This document shows, piece after piece, positions 21,610 to 31,296 of a stretch of DNA of 64,000 nucleotides. Below the pieces are notes generated by a model. It was not told where the DNA came from and made no database searches. It was given only the letters and a program-made list of their open reading frames with translations. Numbering within the stretch: the first letter of the stretch is position 1; every line of letters starts with the position of its first letter. The stretch is from contig JAVBXP010000031.1 in NCBI GenBank assembly GCA_030824495.1, forward strand, positions 1 to 64,000, read 5' to 3'. This DNA comes from a bacterium (GTDB lineage: Bacteria; Pseudomonadota; Alphaproteobacteria; Caulobacterales; Caulobacteraceae). The translations under genes were made by a program, and so were the position numbers.

Positions 21610-23405
21610 TAGGCGGCCTTCGACTTCTTGCCGGTCAGCTTGGCGATGATCTGGTCGATGGGGTTGTCCACCTTGAAGCGGCGCATGATCAGGTATTGCT
21701 GCAGGATCGTCAGCACGTTCGACCAGGCCCAGTAGATCAGCAGGCCGACCGCGAAGGGCGCCATGATGAACGTGAACATGATCGGCATGAACTGGAAGAT
21801 CTTCTGCTGCACGGGATCAGCCTGCGGCGGGTTCATGGCCGTCGAGAGGTACATGGTCACGCCGTAGAGCAGGGCCAGCGGGCCCAGGTGCAGGAGGTCG
21901 GAGTTCAGGAACCCGCCGATGACCGGGACGGTCGCCGGATTGTAGGGCAGCAGGCCGAACAGGTTCCAGATGGTCAGCGGGTCGCGGGCCGAGAGGTCCT
22001 GAATCCAGCCGAAGAACGGCGCGTGCCGCATTTCGATGGTGACCGTCAGCACCTTGTAGAGGCCGTAGAAGACCGGGATCTGCACCAGCATGGGCAGGCA
22101 GCCCGTCAGAGGATTGATCTTTTCCTTCTGATAGAGCGCCATCAGCTCCTGTTGCTGCTTGGCCGGGTCGTCCTTGAGGCGCTTGCGCAGCTCTTCGACC
22201 TGCGGCTGCACCTTCTTCATCTTGGTGAGCGACTCGTAGCTCTTGTTGGCCAGCGGGAAGAAGATGAGCTTCACCGCGACGGTCAGCAGCAGGATGGCGA
22301 TGCCGAAGTTGCCGACGTGGCGGAAGATGAAGTCGAGGAAGGCGAACATCGGCCGGGTGATGAACCAGAAGTTCCCCCAGTCGACGGCCATGTCGAAGTG
22401 CGGCACGCCCAGCTTGGTCTCGTAGTCCTTCAGGACCGGAACCGTCTTGGCGCCGGCGAACAGCCGGGTGGTCTCGGTGATCTGGCGGCCGGCGGGGATG
22501 ACCCGCGGCTGGCCGATATAGTTGGCTTCGTAGATGTCGGTCGCACCGGCCTTGGTCACCCGGTACTGGCTCTGGATGCGCTCTTTCTGATCCGGGATCA
22601 TGGCGGCGAGCCAGTACTTGTCGGTGATGCCGGTCCAGCCGCCGGTGGAGGTGATCGGCGAGCCGCCGCCGTCCTTCAGCCACTTGGCGTACTTCACCTG
22701 GCGCAGTTCGTCGCCGAGCCAGCCGATCGCGCCTTCATGGACGATCTGGATCTTGCCCAGACCCGCCGGGATGCCCTGGCGCTGGACCGAGCCGTAGGGG
22801 GCGAGCGTCACCGACCCCGTGCCGGTGTTGGCCACGGTGTCGGTCACCGTGAACATGAAGCGGTCGTCCACCTCGATCTTGCGGGTGAAGGTCAGGCCCT
22901 GGCCGTTGCTGGTGCGCAGCGTCAGCGGCTGGCCCGGCGCGAGGGTCGAACCCTCGACCAGTTGCCAGACGGTGTCTGCGGTCGGCAGGCCGGGCAGGTT
23001 GGCGCCGGTCCAGCCGAACTCGGCGAAGTAGGCGTAGCGCGAGCCCTCAGGACGCAGCAGCTCCACCGGGGGCGAGGTCTTGTCGACCGTCTGGCGGTAG
23101 TTCTTCAGGAACAGGTCGTCGATCCGCGCGCCGCGCAGGGAGACTGAACCGCTCAGGGCCGGAGTCGTGATCGGCATGCGGGCGCTGGCCGCCGCGGCTT
23201 GCTCACGCGAGACCACCACGGTTCCAGGCGTCGCGCTGGGCAGCACGCCGGGTTTCTGGGTTTCGACGGTCGCAGCCTTCTGGCGGACCATGTCGGCGTT
23301 CCGCCGCTTGGTGGCGGGGTCCACGACCAGGAACTGGTAGGCGATCAGGATCAGAACCGCGCTGACCACGAAGATGATCGTATTGCGGTTGTTGTTCTCT
23401 TGCAT
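21609..23405 (-). CDS. yidC: Membrane protein insertase YidC
   Basis: A 598-residue inner-membrane insertase working alone or with SecYEG. N-terminal membrane helix (about 7-25), a large periplasmic domain of beta type (about 60-350), then the conserved five-helix core (about 370-580) with [40 protein letters not shown] and the C-terminal [16 protein letters not shown]. Ends with a basic tail. Part of the rpmH-rnpA-yidC-engB cluster, but yidD, which is usually beside it, is absent here and lies at 53460-53735. Confidence 0.97.
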   Translation of the reverse strand: MQENNNRNTIIFVVSAVLILIAYQFLVVDPATKRRNADMVRQKAATVETQKPGVLPSATPGTVVVSREQAAAASARMPITTPALSGSVSLRGARIDDLFLKNYRQTVDKTSPPVELLRPEGSRYAYFAEFGWTGANLPGLPTADTVWQLVEGSTLAPGQPLTLRTSNGQGLTFTRKIEVDDRFMFTVTDTVANTGTGSVTLAPYGSVQRQGIPAGLGKIQIVHEGAIGWLGDELRQVKYAKWLKDGGGSPITSTGGWTGITDKYWLAAMIPDQKERIQSQYRVTKAGATDIYEANYIGQPRVIPAGRQITETTRLFAGAKTVPVLKDYETKLGVPHFDMAVDWGNFWFITRPMFAFLDFIFRHVGNFGIAILLLTVAVKLIFFPLANKSYESLTKMKKVQPQVEELRKRLKDDPAKQQQELMALYQKEKINPLTGCLPMLVQIPVFYGLYKVLTVTIEMRHAPFFGWIQDLSARDPLTIWNLFGLLPYNPATVPVIGGFLNSDLLHLGPLALLYGVTMYLSTAMNPPQADPVQQKIFQFMPIMFTFIMAPFAVGLLIYWAWSNVLTILQQYLIMRRFKVDNPIDQIIAKLTGKKSKAA

Positions 23406-23417
23406 AAGGACGCGCGC

Positions 23418-23819
23418 TCAGGCGGAGGGGGAAGGAGGGGCGCGCGGCGAAGCGCGGGACGGGCTGTCGCTATCGGCCGCGAGGCTTATCAGCGCGCTTT
23501 TCACATCGTCAAGCAAACGCGGCCAAGGGCGCGTCGGCGCGCCGTTGCGAGCGATCAGTACATAGTCGAAGCCGGGCTTGGCGAGCTGCGGCAAAAGCAC
23601 CCTGGCGGCTTCACGCATGCGCCGCTTGGCGCGATTGCGGACCACCGCCCCCCCGACCTTACGGGTGGCGGTGAAGCCGACTCTGATCAAGGGGGTGTCG
23701 TCGGCCCGATTCCGGGCCTGCAGTACGATCGCGCCTTTGGCGCACGAAACAGCGCGCGCCGTAGCGAGAAAATCAGGGCGCTTTTGCAAGCGCTCGATTT
23801 TTGGGGGGGCGTCGGTCAT
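23418..23819 (-). CDS. rnpA: Ribonuclease P protein component
   Basis: A 133-residue basic protein that assists the RNase P RNA in maturing tRNA 5' ends. The RNR motif region is clear: VGGAVVRNRAKRRMREAARV near residues 55-75, with FLATARAV upstream for substrate contact. The tail is Ser/Pro/Ala-rich and not conserved. I start at ATG 23819; a GTG three codons upstream is the alternative. It follows rpmH by 34 bases, the usual order. Confidence 0.94.
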   Translation of the reverse strand: MTDAPPKIERLQKRPDFLATARAVSCAKGAIVLQARNRADDTPLIRVGFTATRKVGGAVVRNRAKRRMREAARVLLPQLAKPGFDYVLIARNGAPTRPWPRLLDDVKSALISLAADSDSPSRASPRAPPSPSA

Positions 23820-23853
23820 CGCCGACACCTAAGCCGTCAAGACGTGGAACGTC

Positions 23854-23988
23854 TTAGGCGGTCAGGCGCTTGCGGCCCTTGGCGCGACGGCGAGCCACGA
23901 TCTTGGCGCCGTTCTTCGTCGCCATACGGCTGCGGAAACCGTGACGACGAGCGCGCACCAGTCGGGACGGTTGGAAAGTCCGCTTCAC
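23854..23988 (-). CDS. rpmH: 50S ribosomal protein L34
   Basis: A 44-residue very basic ribosomal protein beginning [20 protein letters not shown] and ending KGRKRLTA, which is the complete L34 sequence. The start codon is GTG at 23988. First gene of the rpmH-rnpA-yidC-engB run, driven by the promoter at 24021-24049. Confidence 0.97.
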   Translation of the reverse strand: MKRTFQPSRLVRARRHGFRSRMATKNGAKIVARRRAKGRKRLTA

Positions 23989-24020
23989 GTGATTAGCTCC
24001 GGCTCGAAAACAAGGCGCGC

Positions 24021-24049
24021 TTCCTAGGGGAGGCGGCGGGACGTGTCAA
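24021..24049 (-). promoter_or_regulatory. Sigma-70-type promoter of rpmH
   Basis: In the leftward direction: TTGACA (24049-24044), 17-base spacer, TAGGAA (24026-24021). This leaves a leader of about 25 bases before the rpmH GTG start. The -35 is a perfect match to consensus. Confidence 0.6.
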
Positions 24050-24144
24050 CCGCTGCGACCCTCAACACGCGCCATTGCGCATGGTTTGAGCGTTCGAAGC
24101 GGCATTAATGTGATCCGCGGGGTTCGTCACCCCTCTGGGGCCGG

Positions 24145-24891
24145 TCAGGCCAGGGTCAGAATCACCGGCCCGCGCTTGGTCGCCACGAGGGTGTGTTCGT
24201 ACTGGACCGTGGGCTCGCCGCCCGGCGGGGTGAGCGTCCAGCCGTCGTCCAGTTCCTCCACCCAGTCAGCGCCGAGCGACAAGAACGGCTCGATGGTGAA
24301 GACCAGGCCTTCGTGAATAAGGCGGCGGTCGCCGCGCTCCCACCAGGTCGGAATCTCGCTGGGGTCGTCGTGCAGCGAGCGGCCGACGCCGTGGCTGGCG
24401 AGGTTCTTGACCAGGCTGTAGCCGTGCTTGTCGGCGAAGGTCTCGATGGCCTTACCGATCTCGTTCAACTTGCCGCCGGGGCGCACAGCGCGGATGCCGC
24501 TCCACATGGCGCGGCGGCCGTCGCGGCACAGGCGCTCGATCTTCGGGGTCACGGGAGGCACGGCGAAGCTGGCGCCGGTGTCGCCATAGAAGCCGTTCAA
24601 CTCGGCCGAGACATCGATATTGACCAAGTCGCCGGCGGCGATCTTGCGGTCATCCGGAATGCCGTGGGCGCAGTCGGGGCCGACGGAAATGCAAGTCGCG
24701 CCCGGGAAGTTGTAGGTCAGCTCCGGCGCCGAGCGGGCGCCTTCCAGTTCCAGCATCTGGCGGCCCAGCTGGTCCAGCTCACGCGTGGTGATGCCAGGTT
24801 CCAGGGCCTTGCTCATGGCGTCCAGCGTCCGCGCCACCAACCGGCCGGCCGCCTTCAGGCCCTCGAGTTCTTCTTCTTTTTCAATGGTCAT
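24145..24891 (-). CDS. map: Type I methionine aminopeptidase
   Basis: A 248-residue dinuclear-metal peptidase removing the initiator Met. Metal ligands are seen in NIDVSAELNGFYGDTGASF (two Asp), ASHGVGRSLHDDP (His), FTIEPF (Glu) and QYEHTLVAT (Glu). No N-terminal SH3-like extension, so it is the short MetAP-Ia type. The last gene of a leftward run TetR-esterase-quinone oxidoreductase-map, beginning 14 bases after the preceding stop, so it is probably co-transcribed, though it will need its own expression as an essential gene. Confidence 0.96.
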   Translation of the reverse strand: MTIEKEEELEGLKAAGRLVARTLDAMSKALEPGITTRELDQLGRQMLELEGARSAPELTYNFPGATCISVGPDCAHGIPDDRKIAAGDLVNIDVSAELNGFYGDTGASFAVPPVTPKIERLCRDGRRAMWSGIRAVRPGGKLNEIGKAIETFADKHGYSLVKNLASHGVGRSLHDDPSEIPTWWERGDRRLIHEGLVFTIEPFLSLGADWVEELDDGWTLTPPGGEPTVQYEHTLVATKRGPVILTLA

Positions 24892-24905
24892 GGCGGAGCG
24901 CTACC

Positions 24906-25883
24906 CTACAAATCCGGCCGCACGATGGTTTTGCCGACCACTTTGCGGGTGGCCAGGGAATCGAACGCGGCGCGCCACTCGTCAAGCCGATACTCGTGGT
25001 CTACGCGGGGCTTCATCTTGTCGGCCATAGCCCAGATGGCGGCGGTGTTCTCGCGGCCCTTTTCAGGGAATTGGCGGCCGTACTCGCCGGCCCGTACGCC
25101 CATCACCGAGAAGCCCTTGATCAGGGCGATATTGACCGGCAGCACCGGCTGACGGCCGGACGTGAAGCCGATCGAGAGGATGCGGCCGTTGAAGGCGATG
25201 CAGCGCAGGCTCTCGTCGAACACGTCGCCGCCCACTGGATCGTAGATCACGTCGGCGCCGCGTCCGCCGGTGATCTCCTTGACCCTCTCACGGAAGCCGC
25301 CGGTCACATTCACAATGGCGTCAGGCTGGTACTCGGCCTGTAGGATGGCGAGCTTGTCGTCCGACGCCGAGGCGGCGATCACCTTGCAGCCGAGGTGTTT
25401 GGCCATGTCCACGGCGGCCAGGCCGACGCCGCCGGCCGCGCCATGCACCAGCACCCACTCGCCAGCCTCGACCTGGGCGCGGCGCACCAGCGAGACATAG
25501 GCGGTGAGATAGGCGGTCGAGTATCCGGCCGCCTGACTGAACGACAGGCTTTCGGGCTTCTTGCGCAGGATCGCAGCGGGGGTGACTGCGTATTCGGAGA
25601 AGCCGCCGATCCGGGCGCCGCCGACCACGGCGTCGCCGATCTGGAACTCCGTCACGCCTTCGCCCAGAGCCGACACCTCGCCGGCGACCTCCATGCCCGG
25701 AATGAACGGCAGGGGCGGCTTGTGTTGATACTCGCCGCGGGTCTGCAGCAGGTCGGGGAAGTTCACCGCCGCCGCACGGACCTTGATCTGCACCTCGCCC
25801 GGACCAGGGGCGGGGGGCTCGATCTCTTTCAGGACGCAGCCGCCGTAATCCGGGGCCAGTTCCTCAACCAACAGCGCGCGCAA
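24906..25883 (-). CDS. NADPH:quinone oxidoreductase-like (zinc-free MDR family)
   Basis: A 325-residue medium-chain dehydrogenase/reductase. The N-terminal GroES-like domain contains AAVNFPDLLQTRGEYQ and PFIPGMEVAGEVSALG; the Rossmann part has GAAGGVGLAAVDMAKHLG near residue 145 and YDPVGGDVFDESLR near 220. The catalytic zinc ligands of alcohol dehydrogenases are missing, as in quinone oxidoreductases and enoyl reductases. The TTG at 25883 follows GGAGG with 6 bases spacing and fixes the start, giving a 20-base overlap with the upstream esterase gene. Confidence 0.88.
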   Translation of the reverse strand: MRALLVEELAPDYGGCVLKEIEPPAPGPGEVQIKVRAAAVNFPDLLQTRGEYQHKPPLPFIPGMEVAGEVSALGEGVTEFQIGDAVVGGARIGGFSEYAVTPAAILRKKPESLSFSQAAGYSTAYLTAYVSLVRRAQVEAGEWVLVHGAAGGVGLAAVDMAKHLGCKVIAASASDDKLAILQAEYQPDAIVNVTGGFRERVKEITGGRGADVIYDPVGGDVFDESLRCIAFNGRILSIGFTSGRQPVLPVNIALIKGFSVMGVRAGEYGRQFPEKGRENTAAIWAMADKMKPRVDHEYRLDEWRAAFDSLATRKVVGKTIVRPDL

Positions 25884-26922
25884 TACGTCCCTCCAGGCCT
25901 TCGCGGACCAGGCCCGCAATTTCACGACACGCTACGTCGGCGCAAGGGACGACACCGGTGAAGGCGGTGAAACCGTGAGCCTGGCTGTCGTAGCAACGAT
26001 AGGCGACGGGCACGCCAGCGGCGCGCAGCCGCCTGGCGTAGGCCTCGCCCTGATCGACCAACGGATCGAAGCCCGCCGTCACGATGACCGCCTGGGCTAG
26101 CCCGGAGAAATCGCCCTCGCGGATCGGCGACAGGCGCGGGTCGGCCGGGTCGGCGCCTGGACCCATATAGTGGCCCATGAACCACTCCATCATCGCCCGC
26201 GAAAGTGGGAAGGCGTCGGCATAGGTGGCCATGGAGGCCGTTTCGCTGACCACATCGACGCACGGATAGATGAGCAGTTGCAGGGCGGGCTGCGGTTCGC
26301 CGGCGCGGCGAAGTTCCTGGCAGACCACGGCGGCGAAGTTGCCGCCTATGGAATCGCCCCCAATCGCCGCGTGGCCGGCCGGAGCGCCGAAACTGGCCGC
26401 ATGCTCACGGGCGTACCGGAACGCGCCCAGCACGTCCTCCAGGCCCGCGGGGAAGCGATGTTCTGGGGCGAGGCGGTATTCCACTGACAAAACCGGCGCC
26501 CGCGCCAGCTTCGCCAGGATTCCGCAGAAGGCGTCGCAGGTGTCGAGGTCGCCGATCACCCCGCCGCCGAAGTGCGCAAACACGATCACCGGAGCGGCCG
26601 GGTCCTGGCCCTCCGGACGGTAGGCGCGCGCGGGGATCGAACCGTGGGCCGCAGGTATCGTGATCGCCTCCGTGCGCACGCCCGGTTCTGGCCTGCCGCC
26701 ATAGATGGCGGCGGCCTGGGCGCTGGCCCTGCGCGCGTCTTCCGGACTGAGCGTCGTCATCGGCGGCATATGCGCGGCCTGGGCCGCCATGAACTGGACC
26801 CGCGGATCAAGGGTGCGACCGCCGCGATAAACCACCGATCCTCCCGACATCAGTCGCAGGATCGGAGCGGGCAGTGACAGGACCGTGCGGGCGAGGACCC
26901 GCTGAGCCGATCCGCCAGGCAC
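25864..26922 (-). CDS. HSL-family alpha/beta hydrolase (esterase/lipase)
   Basis: A 352-residue esterase of the hormone-sensitive-lipase (family IV) type. The oxyanion segment is HFGGGVIGDLD (H117), where the usual form is HGGG; nucleophile S191 in GGDSIGGN; acid Asp in AGFDPLVDQ; catalytic His in SQAHGFTAF. The N-terminal 90 residues form the cap. It probably hydrolyses short acyl esters in the cytoplasm. Starts with GTG 4 bases after the TetR stop, so it is likely controlled by that regulator. The Phe after H117 is unusual. Confidence 0.88.
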   Translation of the reverse strand: MPGGSAQRVLARTVLSLPAPILRLMSGGSVVYRGGRTLDPRVQFMAAQAAHMPPMTTLSPEDARRASAQAAAIYGGRPEPGVRTEAITIPAAHGSIPARAYRPEGQDPAAPVIVFAHFGGGVIGDLDTCDAFCGILAKLARAPVLSVEYRLAPEHRFPAGLEDVLGAFRYAREHAASFGAPAGHAAIGGDSIGGNFAAVVCQELRRAGEPQPALQLLIYPCVDVVSETASMATYADAFPLSRAMMEWFMGHYMGPGADPADPRLSPIREGDFSGLAQAVIVTAGFDPLVDQGEAYARRLRAAGVPVAYRCYDSQAHGFTAFTGVVPCADVACREIAGLVREGLEGRIARAVG

Positions 26923-26926
26923 GCCT

Positions 26927-27550
26927 TCAGGCCTTGGACTTTGGAAGGCCCTGAAGACCTCCCTGGATCATGGCGACGGCGAATTCCGTGGCGCCCTGCG
27001 TGTCGATGGGGCGGCGGGTCAGCATCCGCTCGCCGACGTCGCGGGCGATCGCGATGCAGGCGGCGGCGACATAGTCGGGGTCGGCCGCGGGGGCGCGGCC
27101 CATGGCGATCTCATCGACAATGGCTTCGCGCACCTCGTTGAACACCGCCGCCATTTCGGGGGTTTCGCCATGCACGTGGGGCACCACCTCTTCAGGCGGG
27201 CGGCGTGCGAGCCAGGTCTTGTGGGCGTCGCTGAGGAACAGGAAATAGGCGCCGATGGCCGCGCGGACGAACTCGTTCCAATCGGCCGATTGCGCACGCT
27301 GGGCCTTCAGCAGCGGCGCGAACTGCCGCGCGCCTTCGGCCGAGAGGGCGAGGTACACCTCGTCCTTGGAGCGGTAGTAATTATAGAAGGTGCCGGCCGC
27401 GAGCCCTGTACGCCGGATGATGTCGCGCACCGTGGCGGTCTCGTAGCCAAGCTCCCCGAACACTTCGCGTGCAGCGTCCATGATGGCCTGCCGATTGGCG
27501 ACCTTGGTCAGCTCGCGCTTGCCGGCGGGGAGGTAGGCGACTTCGGACAT
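26927..27550 (-). CDS. TetR family transcriptional regulator
   Basis: A 207-residue repressor-type protein. The N-terminal helix-turn-helix is standard: REVFGELGYETATVRDIIRRTG and LAAGTFYNYYRSKDEVYLAL (residues about 25-70). The C-terminal ligand domain is helical without a recognisable ligand motif. As first gene of the TetR-esterase-oxidoreductase-map run it probably senses the esterase or oxidoreductase substrate. ATG 27550 is preferred; a TTG five codons upstream is possible, and neither has a strong ribosome binding site. Confidence 0.9.
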   Translation of the reverse strand: MSEVAYLPAGKRELTKVANRQAIMDAAREVFGELGYETATVRDIIRRTGLAAGTFYNYYRSKDEVYLALSAEGARQFAPLLKAQRAQSADWNEFVRAAIGAYFLFLSDAHKTWLARRPPEEVVPHVHGETPEMAAVFNEVREAIVDEIAMGRAPAADPDYVAAACIAIARDVGERMLTRRPIDTQGATEFAVAMIQGGLQGLPKSKA

Positions 27551-27648
27551 TCTGGTGTAACTCAAGAAACGTGACGCCCGTCATTGTAGGGCCAGCCGGT
27601 GCGCCAAGCCAAGACTGAGCGTTGTTGCGCAGCGCTGGCCGAGTTGAG

Positions 27649-28575
27649 TCAAACCGTGCGAGCGGCGCGGTCCTTGGCGTTGGTGGCCGAAATCGCCTCC
27701 CGCGCCGCTGTCCACTCGGCGTCGCCCCAGCTGCGCAGCCGAGAGAAGTTGCCGCCGGTGGCTTGCCAGGCCGCGCCGTCGATGGCGATCGTCTGGCCGT
27801 TCACATAGGCCGACAACGGATGCAGCAGATAGACCGCGAGATTGGCCAGTTCGCGCATGTCGCCGACCCGCCCCATCGGGTTGCCGGTCATATCCGAATA
27901 GGCGCCGCCGGTGTCCTTCGCCTGGCTGGGGTTGAGCCGCGCGCTCATGCCCTCGGTGGGGAAGGGGCCAGGCGCGATGTTGTTGAAGCGAATGCCGTAG
28001 TCGCCCCATTCGACCGCCAGCGACTGGCTCATGGTGGCCAGCCCCGCCTTCGACATCGCCGAGGGCACGGTGTAGGGGCCGCCATTCCAGACCCAGGTGG
28101 TCAGGATCGACACCACCGAGGCTCGCTTGCCCTCGGCGATCCAGCGTTTGCCGCAGTCGAGGGTGACGAAGAACGAACCCCGGAAGACGATGTTGGCGAT
28201 GGCGTCGAAGCCGCGTGGGCTGAGGTCCTGGGTGCGGCTGATGAAGTTGCCCGCCGCGTTGTTGACCAGGCCGGTCAGGGCGCCGCCGTCGCTCCAGATT
28301 TTGTCCAGCATTTCCGAGATCGCTTCGGGGACGCGGATGTCGCAGGCCAGGCCGACGACCTTGCCGTCGGCCTCAGGATGAGCAGCCATCAGTTCCTTGG
28401 CGGTGGCCTCCACGACGCCGCCGCGACGACCGCAGATATAGACCTCGGCGCCCAGGATCAGGCAGGCCTCGGCCATGACCTTGCCCAGACCGGTGCCGCC
28501 GCCGGTGATCAGGATCCGCTCGCCCGTCATCAGGCCCGGGCGGAACATCAGGTCGTCTGGGGTCAACTCGGCCAC
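27649..28575 (-). CDS. SDR oxidoreductase, 2,4-dienoyl-CoA reductase-like
   Basis: A 308-residue short-chain dehydrogenase. The cofactor loop is ILITGGGTGLGK near residue 20 and the N-A-A-G block is LVNNAAGNF near 105. The usual catalytic YxxxK is replaced by S-A-M-S-K in PYTVPSAMSKAGLA, with Tyr seven residues earlier, the pattern of peroxisomal/mitochondrial 2,4-dienoyl-CoA reductases (DECR). It would use NADPH to reduce dienoyl-CoA when unsaturated fatty acids are degraded. That fits the nearby acyl-CoA dehydrogenase remnant and PHB genes only loosely. Confidence 0.85.
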   Translation of the reverse strand: MAELTPDDLMFRPGLMTGERILITGGGTGLGKVMAEACLILGAEVYICGRRGGVVEATAKELMAAHPEADGKVVGLACDIRVPEAISEMLDKIWSDGGALTGLVNNAAGNFISRTQDLSPRGFDAIANIVFRGSFFVTLDCGKRWIAEGKRASVVSILTTWVWNGGPYTVPSAMSKAGLATMSQSLAVEWGDYGIRFNNIAPGPFPTEGMSARLNPSQAKDTGGAYSDMTGNPMGRVGDMRELANLAVYLLHPLSAYVNGQTIAIDGAAWQATGGNFSRLRSWGDAEWTAAREAISATNAKDRAARTV

Positions 28576-28629
28576 GGTGCGTCCTCCGCTTGTGTTGGGG
28601 GGATGTCGCGGCTCCTTACGCCGCGTCGG

Positions 28630-28953
28630 TCAAGCGGGCAGGATTTCGTGCGCCCGGTGGTTTTCTGCGACGCCGTCGATGAAGATCACGTCCCCTTCGG
28701 AGTGCTCGGTCCGCAGCGGCAGGATCGCTTGATAGGCAGGCGACGCGTACCAGTCGCGCGCGGCCCCGCGGTCGGCGAACTCGATGATGATCAGGTCGCC
28801 GGACCAGTCGCCCTCCAGCACTTCGGCCTCGCCGCCATGGACGCGGAACTTGCCGCCGAAGGGAGCCAGGGTGGCGTCGATCCGGTGCAGGTACTCGATG
28901 ATGGCCTCACCCATCACAATGTGGCGGAGTTTGGCGATGGCGTAGGTGGACAT
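28630..28953 (-). CDS. DUF1330 domain protein
   Basis: A 107-residue protein of the dimeric alpha/beta-barrel fold, family DUF1330. Characteristic parts are VHGGEAEVLEGDW, LIIIEFADRGAARDWYASPAYQAILPLR. The biochemical role of the family is unknown. GAGG lies before the ATG at 28953 (MSTYAIAKLRH), fixing the start. It precedes the SDR gene by 54 bases on the same strand and may be co-transcribed. Confidence 0.88.
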   Translation of the reverse strand: MSTYAIAKLRHIVMGEAIIEYLHRIDATLAPFGGKFRVHGGEAEVLEGDWSGDLIIIEFADRGAARDWYASPAYQAILPLRTEHSEGDVIFIDGVAENHRAHEILPA

Positions 28954-29076
28954 GGGAACCTCGTGGTCAGTGGACTTGGCTCCACGAACCTGTTCTCTCC
29001 CGGCGCCCGGATCGATTACGCGCGAGGTAATGCTCAGGCGCTTTTTTGGATCGCTAAGGATCATCAGCCGCCAACG

Positions 29077-29103
29077 AAAAAGGGGCCGCCTCGCGGCGAC
29101 CCC
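29077..29103 (-). terminator. Rho-independent terminator after the chemoreceptor
   Basis: A stem of GGGG.CGCC against GGCG.CCCC with one mismatch (29082-29103) and loop TCGC, followed leftwards by five T (A-run at 29077-29081). It lies 27 bases past the chemoreceptor stop. Confidence 0.8.
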
Positions 29104-29129
29104 CTCGTCTGTTCCTGGACGTCTTGTTC

Positions 29130-31061
29130 TTAGAATTCTTCCCAGGTGTCTTCGTCAGCCTGGGGGGCGTAGGCGAGGGCGTTAGCCCCACGCGTCGCCG
29201 GTCGTTGCGATTGGCGTTGCTGGGGCGGCGCGGCCCGGCGGGTGGCGGTCTGCACCCCGCCGCCGGCCACCTTGAAGCGGGCGACCAGGCGAGCCAGTTC
29301 CTCGGCCTCATCGGCCAGGACGCGGCTGGCGGCGGTCGATTCCTCAACCATGGCGGCGTTCTGCTGGGTGACCTGATCCATTTGGTTGACGGCGGTGTTC
29401 ACCTGACCAAGGCCGAGGGCTTCTTCCTTGGCCGAGGCGGCGATCTCGCCGACCACGTTGGAAATCTCGCCGACCTGGCGGACGATGCGTTCCAAAGCCT
29501 TGCCGGTTTCGCCGACCAGGCTCACGCCTGAAGCGACTTGCTGGCTGGAGGCCGAGATCAGGGTCTTGATCTCCTTGGCGGCTTCGGCCGAGCGTTGGGC
29601 CAGGGCGCGGACTTCCGAGGCGACAACCGCGAAACCACGGCCAGCTTCGCCAGCCCGGGCGGCCTCGACCCCGGCGTTCAGCGCCAGCAGGTTGGTCTGG
29701 AAGGCGATCTCGTCGATCACGCCGATGATCTGGCTGATCTGCTTGGCCGAGCTTTCGATCTGACCCATGGCCTCGATGGCGCGGCCGACGACCAGGCCGC
29801 CTTCTTCGGCGTCGGACTTGGCGGCGGCGACGGCTTCACGGCCGTGCGAGGCGCCTTCCGAGGTCTTGTTGACGGTCGCGGTGATTTCGTCGAGCGCCGC
29901 GGCGGTTTCTTCGAGGGTCGCGGCCTGGTGCTCGGTGCGGCGCGACAGGTCGTCGGCCGAGTGGCTGATCTCACCGGCGCCCGACTGGATGGAGGCGGTG
30001 GCGCCGGCGATGGCGCGCATGGCTTCTTCAAGCTTGGCGGAGGCGGCGTTGAAGTCGTCGCGAAGCTTGCGGTAGTCGCCGGGGAATTCGCGATCGAGAC
30101 GGTAGGTCAGGTCGCCGGCGGCGAGGCTGTCGAGACCCTGGGCCAGCGACTGCACCACCATGGCCTGTTCCTCGGCGATGGCCGCGGCGGCTTCGGCGTT
30201 CTGGCGACGGGTGACCTCGGCGGCGGCCTCGGTGTGCTCGTGTTCGACGCGGAGCTTCTCAAGATGGAGCTGGTTGTCGCGGAAGATGGTCAGCGAGGAG
30301 ACGATGGCGCCCAGTTCGTCCTTGCGGGCCAGGGCGTCCAGGTTGATCGCATTGTCGCCGTGGGCGAGGCCCTCGGTGGCGCTGGCGATCTTCTTGACGT
30401 CGCCCCGCAGAATGGCGGTCAGGGCCCAGGCCAGGGCGCCGGCGATCAGCAGGGTCGCAAGGGCGGCGATCATGGTCATCATCTGGGCGGCCTGCGAACG
30501 ATCTTCGCTGGCCTTCGCGTTGGCGTCGGTCAGGGCGCCGTTGGCGGCGACGATCTTGCCCAGGGTCCCGCTCATCTTCGTGTACTCCTCCTCGAAGGGA
30601 GCAGCGAAGCCTGCGGCGGTGCCGAAGTCAGTGGTGATCATGGCGGCGATGACGTCGAGCGCATCGCGGGTCTGCTTCAGCGCCTTGATCAACTCGTCGA
30701 AGGACTTCTTCTGCGAGGGCGGAGCCTTGGCGGCGATCGCCTCGACTTCCTTGGTGATCGCGTCGACTTCGGTCAGCAGCGCTTGGCTTCGACCTTCGAT
30801 CTGATCGACTTCGATGGCGGCGGCTTGGTGGGTCAGCAGGAAGTAGAGTTCGCCGTGAACGCCGGTGATGCGTTCCGAAACCTTCTGCAGACGCAGGCTG
30901 TTGGGCAGATCAGAGTGGACGACCTGGCGCAGGTCGCTTGCCTGGCCGCGCTGGATAACAACCGCGCCGCCGGCCGTCAGGGCCAGCATGACCAGTGCAA
31001 AAGCAGGTGCGAAGCCGATCTTGACGATCAGCGGCACGTCTACAAGCCGAAAGCGCTTCAC
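29130..31061 (-). CDS. Methyl-accepting chemotaxis protein
   Basis: A 643-residue chemoreceptor. Membrane helix about 12-33, periplasmic helical sensing domain of four-helix type about 35-190, second membrane helix about 195-217, HAMP about 218-275, a second HAMP-like segment around [20 protein letters not shown], then the signalling hairpin with the tip [20 protein letters not shown]. The C-terminus is TWEEF, fitting the xWxxF tether that docks CheR/CheB. GTG at 31061 follows GGGGGA at proper spacing; the long upstream frame is not coding. Ligand unknown. It stands alone without che genes nearby. Confidence 0.94.
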   Translation of the reverse strand: MKRFRLVDVPLIVKIGFAPAFALVMLALTAGGAVVIQRGQASDLRQVVHSDLPNSLRLQKVSERITGVHGELYFLLTHQAAAIEVDQIEGRSQALLTEVDAITKEVEAIAAKAPPSQKKSFDELIKALKQTRDALDVIAAMITTDFGTAAGFAAPFEEEYTKMSGTLGKIVAANGALTDANAKASEDRSQAAQMMTMIAALATLLIAGALAWALTAILRGDVKKIASATEGLAHGDNAINLDALARKDELGAIVSSLTIFRDNQLHLEKLRVEHEHTEAAAEVTRRQNAEAAAAIAEEQAMVVQSLAQGLDSLAAGDLTYRLDREFPGDYRKLRDDFNAASAKLEEAMRAIAGATASIQSGAGEISHSADDLSRRTEHQAATLEETAAALDEITATVNKTSEGASHGREAVAAAKSDAEEGGLVVGRAIEAMGQIESSAKQISQIIGVIDEIAFQTNLLALNAGVEAARAGEAGRGFAVVASEVRALAQRSAEAAKEIKTLISASSQQVASGVSLVGETGKALERIVRQVGEISNVVGEIAASAKEEALGLGQVNTAVNQMDQVTQQNAAMVEESTAASRVLADEAEELARLVARFKVAGGGVQTATRRAAPPQQRQSQRPATRGANALAYAPQADEDTWEEF

Positions 31062-31296
31062 TAATTTTCCCCCGAAGCCATTAGCCTTTGGGGGAAGATG
31101 CAGCGATGTTGCTAACCAAACGTCACTGGCGTCAGGGTTTTTCGCGACTTGCGCGCGCGTGTATATACAAAGACACAACAATTGTGATTCAGCGGTTTAC
31201 TTGTCCTTAACCACATCTAATTGGTGAAGATCAGATTCTTTTAACCTGCATCCCCGATAACAGCGTTGCGTCCGTTATCTAGAAAGGGTTGGGGCA

